Of a DNA stretch of 29,879 nucleotides, positions 9,202-19,273 are shown piece by piece. Origin of the DNA: Heterostelium multicystogenum (Eukaryota > Evosea > Eumycetozoa > Acytosteliales > Acytosteliaceae); contig RCNN01000579.1 in the NCBI GenBank assembly GCA_003667245.1, positions 1 to 29,879 of the forward strand, read 5' to 3'. How positions within the stretch are numbered: position 1 is the first letter of the stretch; each line of letters opens with the position of its first letter. A program made the translations under genes and the position numbers. The notes beneath the pieces were generated by a model, which worked only from the letters and a program-made list of their open reading frames with translations, was not told the DNA's origin and made no database searches.

Positions 9202-10406
9202 ATGTCTGGATTGGTAAGCCCAGTGGTACTGAAATTACTGCCTATCACCCTGGCGGTGTTTGTCGGGTTCCTGATCATCGGCATGCAACTGCCGGTGCTG
9301 CCGCTGCACCTGCACAACACCTTGGGCATGGACCCGCTGGTGGTGGGCGTGGTGATCGGTGCGCAGTTTGCCGGGGCATTGTTGTCGCGATCCTGGGCCG
9401 GCAATTTTGCCGATATGCGCGGCCCCAAGCGCGCCATGCTCGTGGGCATGCTGGTGGCGGCCAGCTCCGGCTTGATCTACCTCGCGTCCCTGGCGTTTGT
9501 GGCGTCGCCGGTGGTCTCGGTGTGGGTGTTGCTCGCCGGGCGCGTGGTGCTGGCGCTGGGGGAAAGCCTGATCGTGACCGGCTCGATGGGCTGGGGTGTC
9601 GGGTTGGTGGGGCCGCAAAATACCGGCAAGGTCATGGCCTGGATCGGCATCGCAATCTACGCCGCGTTTGCCCTGGGGGCGCCCCTGGGAGTGGCGGTGA
9701 ATAGCCAGTGGGGTTTCAGCGGGATCGCCGTCGGGACCATGGTGATTCCGCTGCTGGCACTGGCCATCGTCGCCGGAGCGCAAGGCGTTGCGCCCACCAG
9801 CCAGCGGCGCACCTCGTTTTTCAAGGTGCTGCGCTCGGTGTGGGTACCGGGGTTGGGCCTGGCCTTTGCAAGCGTCGGGTTTGGCGTGATTACCGCGTTT
9901 TATCGCGCTGCTGTTTGCCACCAAGGCCTGGGCAATGCGTCATTGGCGTTTACCGCCTTTGGCCTGGCGTTTATCGGCGCGCGGATTTTCTTCGGCACCT
10001 GCCCGACAAGATCGGCGGTGCCAAGGTCGCGCTGGTGTGCGTGATAATAGAAGCCGCCGGGCAGCTGTTGATCTGGGGCGCAGACAGCGCCTTGACCGCC
10101 TACCTGGGCGCGGCGCTGACCGGTTTCGGCTACTCCCTGGCGTTTCCCGGCTTTGGGGTAGAGGCGATAAAGCGCGCGCCGCCCCAATCCCGCAGCCTGG
10201 CGATGGGTGCGTATGTGGCGTTCCTGGATATTTCGCTGGGGGTCAGCACCCCGCTGATCGGCGCCTTGGCCGGCGTGGCCGGAGTGGCATCGGTGTACCT
10301 GGCGGGCGCAGTGGCCGTGGCGCTGTCGGTGATCGTGGCGCTGGCGTTGCTTTTCAAGGCGCCAGTGGCGGAGCGCGAGGTTTATACTTCGCCACCTCGC
10401 CCTTAA
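9202..10406 (+). CDS. MFS transporter of the YhhS/YfcJ type, frameshifted
   Basis: Twelve-helix major facilitator resembling E. coli YhhS/YfcJ. The start MSGLVSPVVLKLL follows an AGAGGA-type ribosome binding site. Visible are QLPVLPLHLHNTLG, the loop 2-3 signature GNFADMRGPKRAMLVG, the YhhS-like GRVVLALGESLIVTGSMGWG, VGPQNTGKVMAWIGIAIYAA and, in the second half, DKIGGAKVALVCVIIEAAG and GFGYSLAFPGFGVEAIKRAP. Shifts occur near 9905-9930 and at 9998-10005. The length of about 401 residues matches the family. It sits 22 bases behind the methyltransferase, and the shared TetR control suggests export of a toxic compound. That is inference: YhhS substrates are poorly defined. Confidence 0.88.
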
Positions 10407-10428
10407 CCCACATCACCCGAGATTCCCG

Positions 10429-11640
10429 ATGAGCCTTTCCCTATCCACAACCCCAGCGCGCAAGCCGGTCGCGCCATTGCTGGCGTTTGCCATCCTGCTG
10501 TTCAGCGCCGTCTTCCTGCAAAACAGCGTCGGCTCGCGCCAGGTGCTGTTGCTGGTGGTCGGCGCCGCACTGGGCCTGACGCTGTACCACGCTGCCTTCG
10601 GCTTTACCTCGGCCTGGCGAGTATTCATCACCGACCGGCGTGGCGCGGGCTTGCGTGCGCAGATGGTGATGCTGGCGATTGCCGTGGTGCTGTTCTTCCC
10701 GCGCTGGGGGCCGGCACGCTGTTCGGCCAACCCGTGGTCGGGCTGGTGGCGCCGGCCGGGGTTTCGGTGGTGTTCGGGGCATTCATTTTCGGCATCGGCA
10801 TGCAGCTGGGCGGCGGTTGTGCGTCCGGCACCCTGTTCACCGTGGGCGGTGGTAACGCGCGCATGCTGGTGACGCTGTTCTTCTTTATCTGTGGTTCGTT
10901 GATCGCGACTCACCACGTCGACTGGTGGTTCTCGCTGCCTTCGTTCCCGGCGGTTTCCATCGTCAAAAGCTTCGGCGTGGTGCCGGCCTTGCTGCTGAGC
11001 CTGGCCGTATTTTGGCATCATCGCGGCAGTCACCGTGCGCCTGGAAAAAGGCCGTCACGGGCAACTCGAAGCCGGCGTGACCAGCGAACACCAGGGCCTG
11101 CGCCGCTTCCTGCGCGGGCCATGGCCATTGGTGTGGGGCGCGATTGGCCTGGCCCTGCTCAACTACGCCACCCTGGCACTGGCCGGGCGGCCATGGGGTA
11201 TCACTTCGGCGTTCGCGCTGTGGGGCGCCAAGGTTGCCGGTGGGTTGGGCGTGGACGTAGGCAGCTGGGCGTTCTGGCAAATGCCGGGCAATGCCAAGGC
11301 CCTGGCGGCGCCGGTGTGGGAAGACGTCACCAGTGTGATGGACGTCGGCATCATCCTCGGTGCGCTGTTGGCTGCGGGATTGGCCGGGCGTTTCGCTCCA
11401 AGCCTCAAAATTCCGGCACGCTCGCTGTTCGCCGCGGTGATCGGTGGGTTGCTGTTGGGTTACGGCTCGCGCCTGGCGTACGGCTGCAATATCGGCGCGT
11501 ACTTCAGCGGGATTGCATCGGGCAGCCTGCATGGATGGGTGTGGTTGGTGGCGGCGTTTGTCGGTAATAGTGTCGGTGTGCGGTTGCGGCCATTCTTCTT
11601 TGCAGGCGAGCGTCCGCAAGTGGCATTGAGCGGTTGCTGA
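10429..11640 (+). CDS. YeeE/YedE-family sulfur compound transporter, frameshifted
   Basis: Integral membrane protein of the YeeE/YedE (TsuA-like) family, which takes up thiosulfate or related sulfur compounds. The conserved cysteine motifs of the family are present: FGIGMQLGGGCASGTLFTVG near 10790-10850 and YGSRLAYGCNIGAYFSGIA near 11461-11515. Two shifts, near 10705 and 11013, split it into three frames. The N-terminus (MSLSLSTTPARKPVAPLLAF) and C-terminus (FFAGERPQVALSGC) are clear. About 404 residues matches long family members with two repeated halves. It begins 22 bases after the MFS stop, so it could be cotranscribed. The small TusA-like partner often found beside it is not seen here. 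Confidence 0.88.
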
Positions 11641-11697
11641 TGTAGGACAAGCGGCTAAAAACCTGGCCGAGTTTTTGATGAACAAGGAGTCAAGGCG

Positions 11698-12312
11698 ATG
11701 ATTTTGGTGGTCGAGGGGCATCAGCGCCTGTGGGAAAACCACATGGAGCACCCGGCACGGAGGGCAACAGATCATCGCCGAAAACGGACGTTTCGAGGGC
11801 GAACCGAATCGCCTGCAAGACCCAGCCGGCGCGGCTGCTTTCTGGGCAGAGCGGAACGTAGATCGTTGGCAGGCAGCACTCGCCATGGAAGAAACGTTTT
11901 CGTGGGCGCTGTGCGACAGCGACCCACTCAAGCTCCACTACATTTGGACCCTTTGGCAGATTGGCGAAGCGAACGAACAGGACTGGCTACTGGATTTGGC
12001 GGCCACCAGAGAAACGATCGCACAGGGGCGGATCGGCTTTGCAGACTGTTACCTCGTTGGCCGGATCGACGCAGCGCTGGCGCGGCAACGCGCTCAGGCA
12101 GACGCGACCCGCCGCCGGGGGAACTTCGAGCTGCATGTTCGCCTTCAAACCGCTCTTTTGAACTGGTACTCAGCCCCTCGATAAGGCACTGCCAGGCAGA
12201 GTGCAATTCGATTTTCCGGCAGGCATTCCAGCGGTTTGAAAACCTCGATGGGCGCTACGCATTGAGCGCCTTTGACCAGATGATCGCGTCGCTCCCGCAT
12301 CCATCCAACTAG
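11698..12312 (+). CDS. P-loop kinase-like protein of unknown substrate, frameshifted
   Basis: After removing one extra G near 11716, the N-terminus reads MILVVEGISACGKTTW, a Walker A (GxxxxGKT) directly behind the first beta strand, as in small nucleoside/nucleotide or antibiotic kinases. It continues as GEPNRLQDPAGAAAFWAERN, MEETFSWALCDSDPLKLHYI, LAATRETIAQGRIGFADCYL and ends FDQMIASLPHPSN. A DxD-like segment (CDSDPLK) and an Arg-rich helix before the C-terminus fit a lid-type phosphotransferase. Further shifts are near 11880 and 12178. Total length is about 204 residues. The next gene starts 15 bases later, so the two are probably one unit. I cannot name the substrate. Confidence 0.65.
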   Translation: MILVVEGHQRLWENHMEHPARRATDHRRKRTFRGRTESPARPSRRGCFLGRAERRSLAGSTRHGRNVFVGAVRQRPTQAPLHLDPLADWRSERTGLATGFGGHQRNDRTGADRLCRLLPRWPDRRSAGAATRSGRRDPPPGELRAACSPSNRSFELVLSPSIRHCQAECNSIFRQAFQRFENLDGRYALSAFDQMIASLPHPSN

Positions 12313-12326
12313 AAGGAAACCGCCCA

Positions 12327-12665
12327 ATGGAATTGGAACGTGCGCGGAAACTGATTCATGAAGGGATAGATCATGACTTCCCGGTTGACAGCCTCATCCT
12401 TGTGCTAGAAGCCGCTATTGAGCTGATTTCGCTTCCAGACAATGACTTCTGTTGGTCGAGCTGGGACAACGAAGCCCAGGCAAAAGGAGAGTTACTCGGC
12501 ATGATCAACAGGCTCAACGCAGGTGCGATACCCGAAAAGATGAGTGTGGGGGTGCTGTTTGCGCCAACCGGCCCGCTGCAAGAAGTCAGCCTTAGCAGCG
12601 GCTGGGGAGAAGCTTTCCTCAGAGTGGCGTCGAGATATGATGAAGTTGAAGCGTTGCTGTGGTGA
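12327..12665 (+). CDS. Hypothetical protein, 112 residues, intact
   Basis: An uninterrupted frame starts MELERARKLIHEGIDHDFPV and ends YDEVEALLW. It has a ribosome binding site (agaaggaaac) at proper distance from ATG 12327. The protein is acidic and soluble, with no signal peptide or membrane segment. Helical N-terminal half, Trp-containing segment CWSSWDNEAQAKGELLGMIN and a beta-like C-terminal part. I recognise no family. It lies 15 bases behind the P-loop protein and may act with it. Confidence 0.75.
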   Translation: MELERARKLIHEGIDHDFPVDSLILVLEAAIELISLPDNDFCWSSWDNEAQAKGELLGMINRLNAGAIPEKMSVGVLFAPTGPLQEVSLSSGWGEAFLRVASRYDEVEALLW

Positions 12666-12672
12666 TTTTGAT

Positions 12673-12705
12673 TGATCGTTCCCACGCGAAACGTGGGAAC
12701 GATCA
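12673..12705. terminator. Perfect 14-bp inverted repeat between convergent genes
   Basis: The arms are tgatcgttcccacg (12673-12686) and cgtgggaacgatca (12692-12705), with a five-base loop cgaaa. It fills the gap between the hypothetical protein (+) and the cytochrome c (-). There is no T run, so it may act as a symmetric terminator or simply be one of the gttcccacg-type palindromes that are scattered through Pseudomonas genomes. Confidence 0.6.
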
Positions 12706-12710
12706 CAGCA

Positions 12711-13094
12711 TCATCGGCTTTTTGAAATCACTCCGCTCATGTACTCGTTCAAATCGCGAAAGTCCTGAACCTTCCAGGTGAACGGCGACAGCTTCACACT
12801 GTTCTCCCGCAACGTTCTGGGAATCAGGTCGCCATTTGGACGAAGAATGACGGATGACACAATAACGCCTGGATAATCACTCAGTCGTTTTTTGAAAGTA
12901 GCCGTTGTCAGGTCAGGCGTAGGCGGATTGCTTTTATTCGCCAAGGGCCCCGTGCCTTTGATATCGGCTCCGTGGCAGATGGCGCATCTCTGCACATAAA
13001 TATTTTTGCCGTTAGCATTATCCGCAAAGGTCAGTGACGTTTGAGGCAGTAACAATATTCCTAATGAAACAATGAATGATATTTTTGTTTTCAT
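12711..13094 (-). CDS. Small periplasmic c-type cytochrome
   Basis: The start at 13094 (MKTKISFIVSLGILLLPQTS) is preferred over the in-frame ATG nine codons upstream, because agggaag stands at proper distance and a clean Sec signal peptide follows, ending near LTFA-DN. One haem site CAICH is present, followed by GADIKGTGPLANKS. A candidate axial Met is not obvious: no Met lies in the usual loop, and the only late Met is in EYMSGVIS near the C-terminus. Mature size is about 100 residues, in the class I cytochrome c range. It carries electrons to an unknown partner, as no oxidase or dehydrogenase is adjacent. Confidence 0.85.
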   Translation of the reverse strand: MKTKISFIVSLGILLLPQTSLTFADNANGKNIYVQRCAICHGADIKGTGPLANKSNPPTPDLTTATFKKRLSDYPGVIVSSVILRPNGDLIPRTLRENSVKLSPFTWKVQDFRDLNEYMSGVISKSR

Positions 13095-13156
13095 TCTTCC
13101 CTGCGGTCTTGTTGTATCCAAAGTTTTTTACTTTCCCTGCTCTTACTGTACTGAAG

Positions 13157-14712
13157 CTAGCTGCTTAAAATTCTCTTCAACTCTGCTCCAAAAGCCTCAC
13201 CGTCAGACATCACACCAAGCACCAAAGCACCGACGCCGTGGGTAGATCGATAAGTAGCACTTTCTAAAGCAGCAACCGCCCCGCCACGCGGAATCAGCAA
13301 GAGCGAGGCATCAGGCTTGCGACCTTCCCAACGCAGGCTGTCGTGGTACAGGTGAGCTGACGCCATGGCATCCAGTACTCCATATCGACTGCTGCGGTAC
13401 TTGGCATCAAAGACTATAAATCGACGTGAGGTTGCTGACCTAAAGGTGACAACGATGTCTGGAAATCGGAGCCTGGATAGGCTTGAGAACCCGTGATACG
13501 CCCTGCGGTCAAATGGGGGACAGCGTAGCTGAAACCATATGTCGAGGACGGAGTCGGCCCCCGTTCCACGCCATAGAATTCGACCAGCTTTCATGGATGA
13601 ACAGCGACGCTTCCAGGTGAAATCCGGATAGTCCTTTTTCAACTGTTCCACAGCCATTACAAAACACCAACGTTCGTAAATCTCCCACGTCGGGCTGAGC
13701 CAGAGAGTTTCATCGCCTTCCTGACCCAAGACTCCCGAGCGTAGTGCATACCATCCAAACCGATAAGCCCGCGCATAAATCGGGTGAGCGGAAATAGCGT
13801 TAAGCCCCGCAGCAGACAGGCGCGTGTGGCTAAGGTCTCGAAATGGTGAGGCGCGCTGAATGCGTACCAACTTACTCAGTAAGGACTCAACGAAGGCAAT
13901 ACGCCGCACTAATCTTGGGCTTAGCTGCGAACGGGTTTCGCTGAGAGATTCCTTGGCTCCGATTTCCTGCAAAGACCGGCGCACCTGTCGGCACTGTCTT
14001 ATAACTTCCGACACGACGAGTCCAAGCGATTGATTAGCAGCATTATCCTGCTCTTCGTAGACGCTTGAGACATCAAACCGGACAGTGTTCAACGCAGGCT
14101 TGCCCGGGCTCTCCGGATGCAATAGCGCAAGGCCCGCCGGGCTCATCAGAGCCTTTCTGACGCCAGTTGGGTCCAGGCGTTTCACGTTATGAGCACCAAC
14201 ACTGGTCCGCTCCCTGCGCAATAATGTCAGGGGCTTTTGAATCACGCTTTGAAGCGCGCCCAGCAGTCGGTCACCATACCTACGAAGGCGCGCGTATTGG
14301 AGATGCGGATTAGTGAAGGCACCTTCGTTTCCAATTCCAAGCTGAGCATCTTCAGTACCGAATAACAGCGACGGATCGAAATCAAGAATTGTGCTGACCA
14401 TCTCGGAATACGAAGCGCCGACAAGCTTCGTACCGTCAGCGGAGACGTCCAGGCGATAGGTTGCGACGGTCTCCTCGGCGCCGTTCAAAAAGTTCGGCCA
14501 CGACCTCACCGGCGAAGTAGCCGGGCGACCAGCACCATACGTCCCTATCCTGATAGCGGGTTTCCTCAAGGCGAACGTCGTCGACATAAAACGAATGCCC
14601 CTCCACCTTTGTAAATCGGTAAGTTACCCCTCTCCATAAATCCCGAAGTCCGCGATCCGGGCGTTGCCTCAAAAAGCGTCTCGCCACACTCCACACGCAA
14701 GATGACCGCCAT
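13157..14712 (-). CDS. McrC-like DUF2357 protein with PD-(D/E)xK nuclease, one or two frameshifts
   Basis: The nuclease partner of a McrBC-type restriction system. The C-terminal 476 residues are open. They contain a DUF2357-like middle and, near the end, the PD-(D/E)xK core: RLRFPDIVVTF (catalytic Asp) and RRFIVFDAKYRSSRYGVLD (DxK), with LYHDSLRW after it. The N-terminal part lies in other frames: MAVILRVECGETLFEAT from ATG 14712 and, after shifts, LWRGVTYRFTKVEGHSFYVD and SPGYFAGEVVAEL, joining near 14490. ATG 14712 lies only 2 bases past the stop of the AAA+ gene, so the two are translationally coupled. In McrBC, the ATPase motor loads the nuclease on modified DNA. Confidence 0.8.
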
Positions 14713-14714
14713 CG

Positions 14715-16395
14715 TCAGCGCCAAAACCTGGTGGAGCCCGAGAGGTTCAACTCTTCAAGCATCTCGGTAGCCTTGCGCAACGATGAAACCATCTGCGAAC
14801 CAGCCAATGCAGCTTTGAGCGATGCCAGAACCCGCTGAAAACGAGGGCTGTCTTCTCCTCGAAGTTTAGGAAGAATTTTGGAATAAATTGCATGATCCAG
14901 CGCGCGTGAAAACTCGATTACTTCTCCCTTCTGGGTTTGGTGGAGATAACCAAGGACGTCATGCAGCGTCCGCCATCCAAAATGCAGCCTGGCAGGGCGC
15001 AGAATGTCCATCAGCGCCACCATCAGGTTTTTCACATGCAATGTTTGCTCCGATGTAAGGGAACTGCTACTCCATCCAGGGAACGCCTCAACATCGATAT
15101 CCCAAAACTCAATAACGGAGGCACGGTCGAGAACCTTGTCACTCAGTCCATGGGTCGTTTCATCCATGTTAACTGTGCCGATGATCACAAGATTATTCGG
15201 ATACGGAATTCCGGGAGGAACGCCGTCAATATCATCAGCCTGGCCATGGAATACGATCGTCTCCCCTGTCTCCATTGCTGAAAGCAAAGGTGCCAATACT
15301 GCTCCGGGTGAGACAGATTCATTTCATCCAAAACCAACGTTATGGCTTAGAGGGATTGGAGCTTGCTTGAAGCAGAAAATCCAACACGCCTGTACGTACG
15401 TATGAGTCCGAGTCGAGGGGTTAAACGTAGCCCAAGAGGCTTGAGTAATCGTGCCATCCAGGTTGAACAGGGATGATAAGCAGCCCTTCGGATGGCGTCG
15501 GATCTTCCTGCCACAAACTCAGAGCGTAGCCGCGAGCCAGCTGGGTTTTGCCCGCCCCACTCAACCCGGTCAGGACAGCAAAATGCCGTCTTGGATGGCT
15601 CCAGAGCCCCAGCATCCAATTGCCCAACCAATTCATCAGGAAAGGGAAATCCCGAACTGAAGCCGCCAATTATGGCCTTTAGGGACAGCCGCTCAACTTC
15701 GACGGTAGCACGAGATACCGTATCGATCTGTGCGACGACAGGATCCAATCCATCGCGAACAGCCAGCGCTTTTGGAATCCAGTGGATTCTTTCAGCCCAC
15801 TGTTTACCCCTGTCAGTGAGTTCCAACATTCTGTTGTTTAGAATCACAAGATCCAGGTTTCGCAGCCAACTAATGAGACTCGAAGGAGCGAAATCAGTCG
15901 TCCATCCTGGGTTGACCTTTCGAAGCTCAAGGATTGCATCGCGGCTAGCCAACGGTGCGCCCTTTAACGCATCCAGCAGGTAGTCAAATCCAAGAACGCG
16001 GGGTGATCATCCAATCGATGACTTCATCCGGCTCCCCTGACTCTAAAAAAAGCCTCTCCCGTAACGTCAACTGCAGGTCGCTGCCAGTAGCTCGGAGCAC
16101 GCCCCACTCTGCGATCAGCGCGTTCAATTGAGTGTTTGAAGGTAGCTTTTTTGGACTGGGGATTGATCGACTGCAGATGCTGCATAAAGTCTTCGCGCGT
16201 GCACCCATCCGCCGCAAACTCGATCATGGTTTGTATCGTGCCCGTGCCCCCACCGATTGCCAGCATCCCTCGTCTGCGGCGTTCAGGAGGTAGCGGATTG
16301 AGTACCTCCTCTCCAGTGAGGGGATCGGATTTTTCGGTGGCTTCTGCCTCAGGATTTTGAACATAGGTGACAAATAGCAGCCACGGCAGTGTCAA
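14715..16395 (-). CDS. McrB-like AAA+ GTPase/ATPase, heavily frameshifted
   Basis: Motor subunit of the McrBC-like system. Core motifs are all readable: Walker A TGLSGAGKTQLARGYA (15541-15570 region), Walker B LVLDEMNLSHPEQY (15296-15341) and the McrB-type sensor region NLVIIGTVNMDETTHGLSDK with VLDRASVIEF (15100-15190). The N-terminal region (LPWLLFVTYVQNPEAEATEK, LPSNTQLNALIAEWGVLRAT, FAPSSLISWLRNLDLVILNN, ELTDRGKQW) has no family I know and may be the target-recognition part. Shifts are near 15295, 15355, 15640, 16005 and 16140. An in-frame TAA at 15421 lies inside otherwise conserved text. The start is uncertain: TTG 16395 or further upstream. Confidence 0.78.
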
Positions 16396-17177
16396 CCTGG
16401 ATGTCCCCTCTCGCGAGAGGTAGTCGGGGCAGATCCCAATACCTCGGTCAGACGATTAAGCACAAGGCGGTGTAAATGTCGGCGCACACCTCGTAATGGC
16501 AATCCCATTGCGTAGGCTAGTTCACGGAGTTTACGAAAGGCGCGATGGTGTGAACGAGCCTGGGCATAACAAGGCAAAAACCCGATACATCTTGAGCTTT
16601 GGATTGCGCTTGGTGATGCGCGCAACGTCGGCAGCAATCAGTTGCCAAGCTTCGGAGATGAGCAGTTCACTTTCTGTCGCATCCTCGTCGTCGCATACTT
16701 CTGTTTGAGCTGCCATAAGCTCTCTGCAATGGCTGCGTTTTTGACTACGCTGCTAACATCAACGTGCCCCATGCCCGTTGCAGATACTGCCTCGGAGTTC
16801 CACAGCGATTGTTGAAAGTCTCGTGTATGAACTCGTCATGCGAGACCTCATGAACCCGCACTAGCCACTGTTGAAACTCTGTGATCCATCGTTGATTTCC
16901 GGGCAAACGACAGAACTTGCTCAACTAAATTGACACACGCATTTTTGAGCGCCTCTGAATCCTTTAAATCCGGCAATTCGTTCCCTCCGCTGGCGTGATA
17001 ATTATATGGCGCGATGATGGCACCGATCACGCAGCTATTTCCAGCCGTAACCGAGATTTCCCAGCGGTACGTAAACGCTTAGAGTAATTACTCACGGAGG
17101 AATTCTCGCTGAACGAACTGCCGCAATGCTTCGTATTCAATAGCCGTGACTGCTCGGAGCGAACTGCATAAACCCAT
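16396..17177 (-). CDS. Uncharacterised upstream part of the McrBC-like operon, frameshifted
   Basis: Coding-like sequence continues upstream of the McrB-like gene in shifting frames: AIEYEALRQFVQREFLRE near 17090-17160, VIGAIIAPYNYHASGGNELP and LKNACVNLVEQVLSFARKS (16900-17030), ITEFQQWLVRVHEVSHDEFI near 16830-16890, and EVCDDEDATESELLISEAWQ and VARITKRNPKLKMYRVFALL (16570-16716), then RKLRELAYAMGLPLRGVRRH. It may be the N-terminal domain of the McrB-like protein or a separate first gene. I cannot decide because the frames break about five times. No family recognised. ATG 17177 is a possible start, GTG 17030 another. Confidence 0.5.
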
Positions 17178-17212
17178 CTCTAACAGCTTTTGGCGCAGAA
17201 CAATCGTCAGCC

Positions 17213-18200
17213 TTAGCGGCTCCACTGCGCAATTCGCTCCGATATCCAATCGCGGCTGTAAGCCAGCACCCTGCTGGACATCGCCGTCGGAAAATGAATA
17301 AAACCCATGAGCCGCCTGCGGTAACAAAAACACCTCGGACCCCGCCCATCGCTCGGCCATCTGCAGCGTGTCGTCCAGCAACGGGTCCAGTTCCCCCACA
17401 AAACATCAGCGCCGGTGGCAGCCCGGCAAGGTCGCCATACAACGGTGACAACGGCGGCTGCCGACGCTGCTCGTCACTCAGGCCCGGCGTCAGCAAAACG
17501 CAGCGCCTCCACCATGCCCGCCCGTCCAGCAACAGCGTTTCCCGCCCCGCCGTGCGCACGCTCGGTGTACCGTCAAATCGTAGACGCCGTAATACAGCAC
17601 CCGCCCGCTCACCCGCGCCAGCAATTCGGGCGATTGCTTCAGCGCCAGCAGCGTGGCCCGCCGCCAGGTGCCCCCGGCAGACTCGCCGACAACGATCACC
17701 GGCAGGCCGGCGAACTCCTCACAGTCCCCGAGCAACCAGCGCGCCGTGGCCAGGCAGTCTTCCAGAATCCCTTCGACCGGCGTATTCACCGCCAGCCGTA
17801 ATCCACCGACACCACCGCCACCTCGCACGCATTCACCATGGCCACGTTGAGGTCGTCATTCATCTGCGCATTGCCGATCACCCAGCCGCCGCCATGGATA
17901 TCCAGCACCCACGCCTTTGGCCTTGCCCTTCGGCCGGATGATGCGCACCGGCACCGAGCCCACCCGCCGGCTTTCAGCCTGCAGGCCATGCTTGAGCAAC
18001 TTGTTGCCGGCCACCATCTGGCTGGAGCGCAACAGCGCCTGGATCACCCGGGGCGTCACGCGGTTGCGGATGCGAAAGCGCGGCATCCAGGCGAGCTTCT
18101 GGTTAAAGCGCTGCATTTGCGCCAGTTCATGTTCTTCAGCAGGCCACAGCGTGTGAGTTCCCAATTCGATATTCCCTCTATCTCTAAAAGAGATGTTCAC
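17213..18200 (-). CDS. Alpha/beta hydrolase, HSL-type (family IV) esterase, frameshifted
   Basis: Carboxylesterase of the hormone-sensitive lipase class. The oxyanion motif is in WVLDIHGGGWVIGNAQMND (near 17890), the nucleophile in VIVVGESAGGTW (near 17690), the acid in GELDPLLDDTLQMAERW (near 17390) and the catalytic His in LLPQAAHGFIHFPTA (near 17310), ending ISERIAQWSR at 17213. The N-terminus reads HTLWPAEEHELAQMQRFNQK. The start could be ATG 18200 or a downstream TTG at 18161, since GAGGG stands near 18175. Shifts are near 17925, 17795, 17570, 17500, 17400 and 17320. Length is about 325 residues. The substrate is unknown; short-chain esters are usual in the family. Confidence 0.85.
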
Positions 18201-18263
18201 CTTGGCCAGTGTGCGCGGGCATCATGGCAATGATGTTTCCGCCCTCTGCCCACGCCGCCAGGC

Positions 18264-18708
18264 TCAGCGGTTATTGCGCAGGATGGAGAAATTCAACGCA
18301 GACGCAACGCTGAGCCACACCAGGTATGGGAACAGGATCAGCCCGGTGATCAAATCCAGGCGCACCGTCAGCAGCACCATGGCCGCCACTACCAGCCACA
18401 GCAGTGTGATGATCACCATCCCGGCGAAAATCCGGTGGGCGCCGAAGAACACGGGCGTCCACAAGGTGTTGAGCGCGATCTGCGCGGCCCATAGAGCCAG
18501 CACGATTTTCGCTGCCGGGAATCAGGGTCAGGCGGTAGCCGGCCCAAGCCAGCAGCAGGTAGATGATTGTCCAGGCGACCGGGAACAGCCAGTTGGGAGG
18601 GGTGAAGCTGGGTTTGACCAGGGTGGCGTACCAGTCGCCCGGTTTGAAGATGATGCCGGTGCTCGCAGCAGCACCGCAGGCCAGAAGAAAAATAAATAAC
18701 GTCACCAT
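18264..18708 (-). CDS. tspO: TspO/MBR family protein, one frameshift
   Basis: Tryptophan-rich five-helix membrane protein of the TspO family, which binds porphyrins and related tetrapyrroles. The start is MVTLFIFLLACGAAASTGII, followed by the conserved KPSFTPPNWLFPVAWTIIYL and AWAGYRLTLIPGSE. After a shift near 18505 come LWAAQIALNTLWTPVFFGAH and LFPYLVWLSVASALNFSILR. Length is about 147 residues, typical. It reads away from the hypothetical gene at 18876 with a 167-base gap. Confidence 0.9.
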
Positions 18709-18875
18709 GATCGGTCCTTAGCTGAGAGCAGCTGCCTGGAGATGAAAGCCTTGACGGCGGTTTCAGGGTTGGACGCCCCGCGCAGCAAAAAGTGTATTTT
18801 TCTTTGCTCCGTGCCCCGCCACAGATGCCCTAGCTGAACGCGATGTAAACAGGCTGCTGCTCCACCGCCGACTGC

Positions 18876-19225
18876 TCACAAGCACGGACCAGATTCCCGC
18901 ACGCAATAAAGTCGCCAGCCCTTGCCCGCGCCCCACTTGGCAGCCACATCCTCAAGGGATGCCGCTTCATCCCGCGCGGCCCGCTCCCAATCATCGTGCC
19001 CGATATCGGCGATCAAGCGTGTTTGGTAGTCCTTCAAAAAGGGAAGCAAGCCCTGCGCATTGATCAACCTCCAGCAGCACAACGTCAGCCGAGTCCAGTT
19101 GCTGCCTGGGCCGCCTCGACCCAGTCCCGCGCCTGCAACGGCAGCGCGTCCAGCACCGCCTCAAAGGCCGACCCCGACTTGTCGCTGCCCTGAAACGAAC
19201 CACACCCAATCTCGCCACCCGCCAT
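18876..19225 (-). CDS. Hypothetical protein, about 116 residues, frameshifted
   Basis: The start at 19225 (MAGGEIGCGSFQGSDKSGSA) has a clear ribosome binding site (aaggag, 8 bases before). The protein continues as FEAVLDALPLQARDWVEAAQ, then DVVLLEV, NAQGLLPFLKDYQTRLIADI and ASLEDVAAKWGAGKGWRLYC, stop at 18876-18878. Shifts are near 19110 and 19063. It is soluble and acidic and has no signal peptide. I do not recognise a family. Confidence 0.65.
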
Positions 19226-19273
19226 GTCGCTCTCCTTGATAGTGATTCATACGCGCAGGGTTACTGCCGGCGA

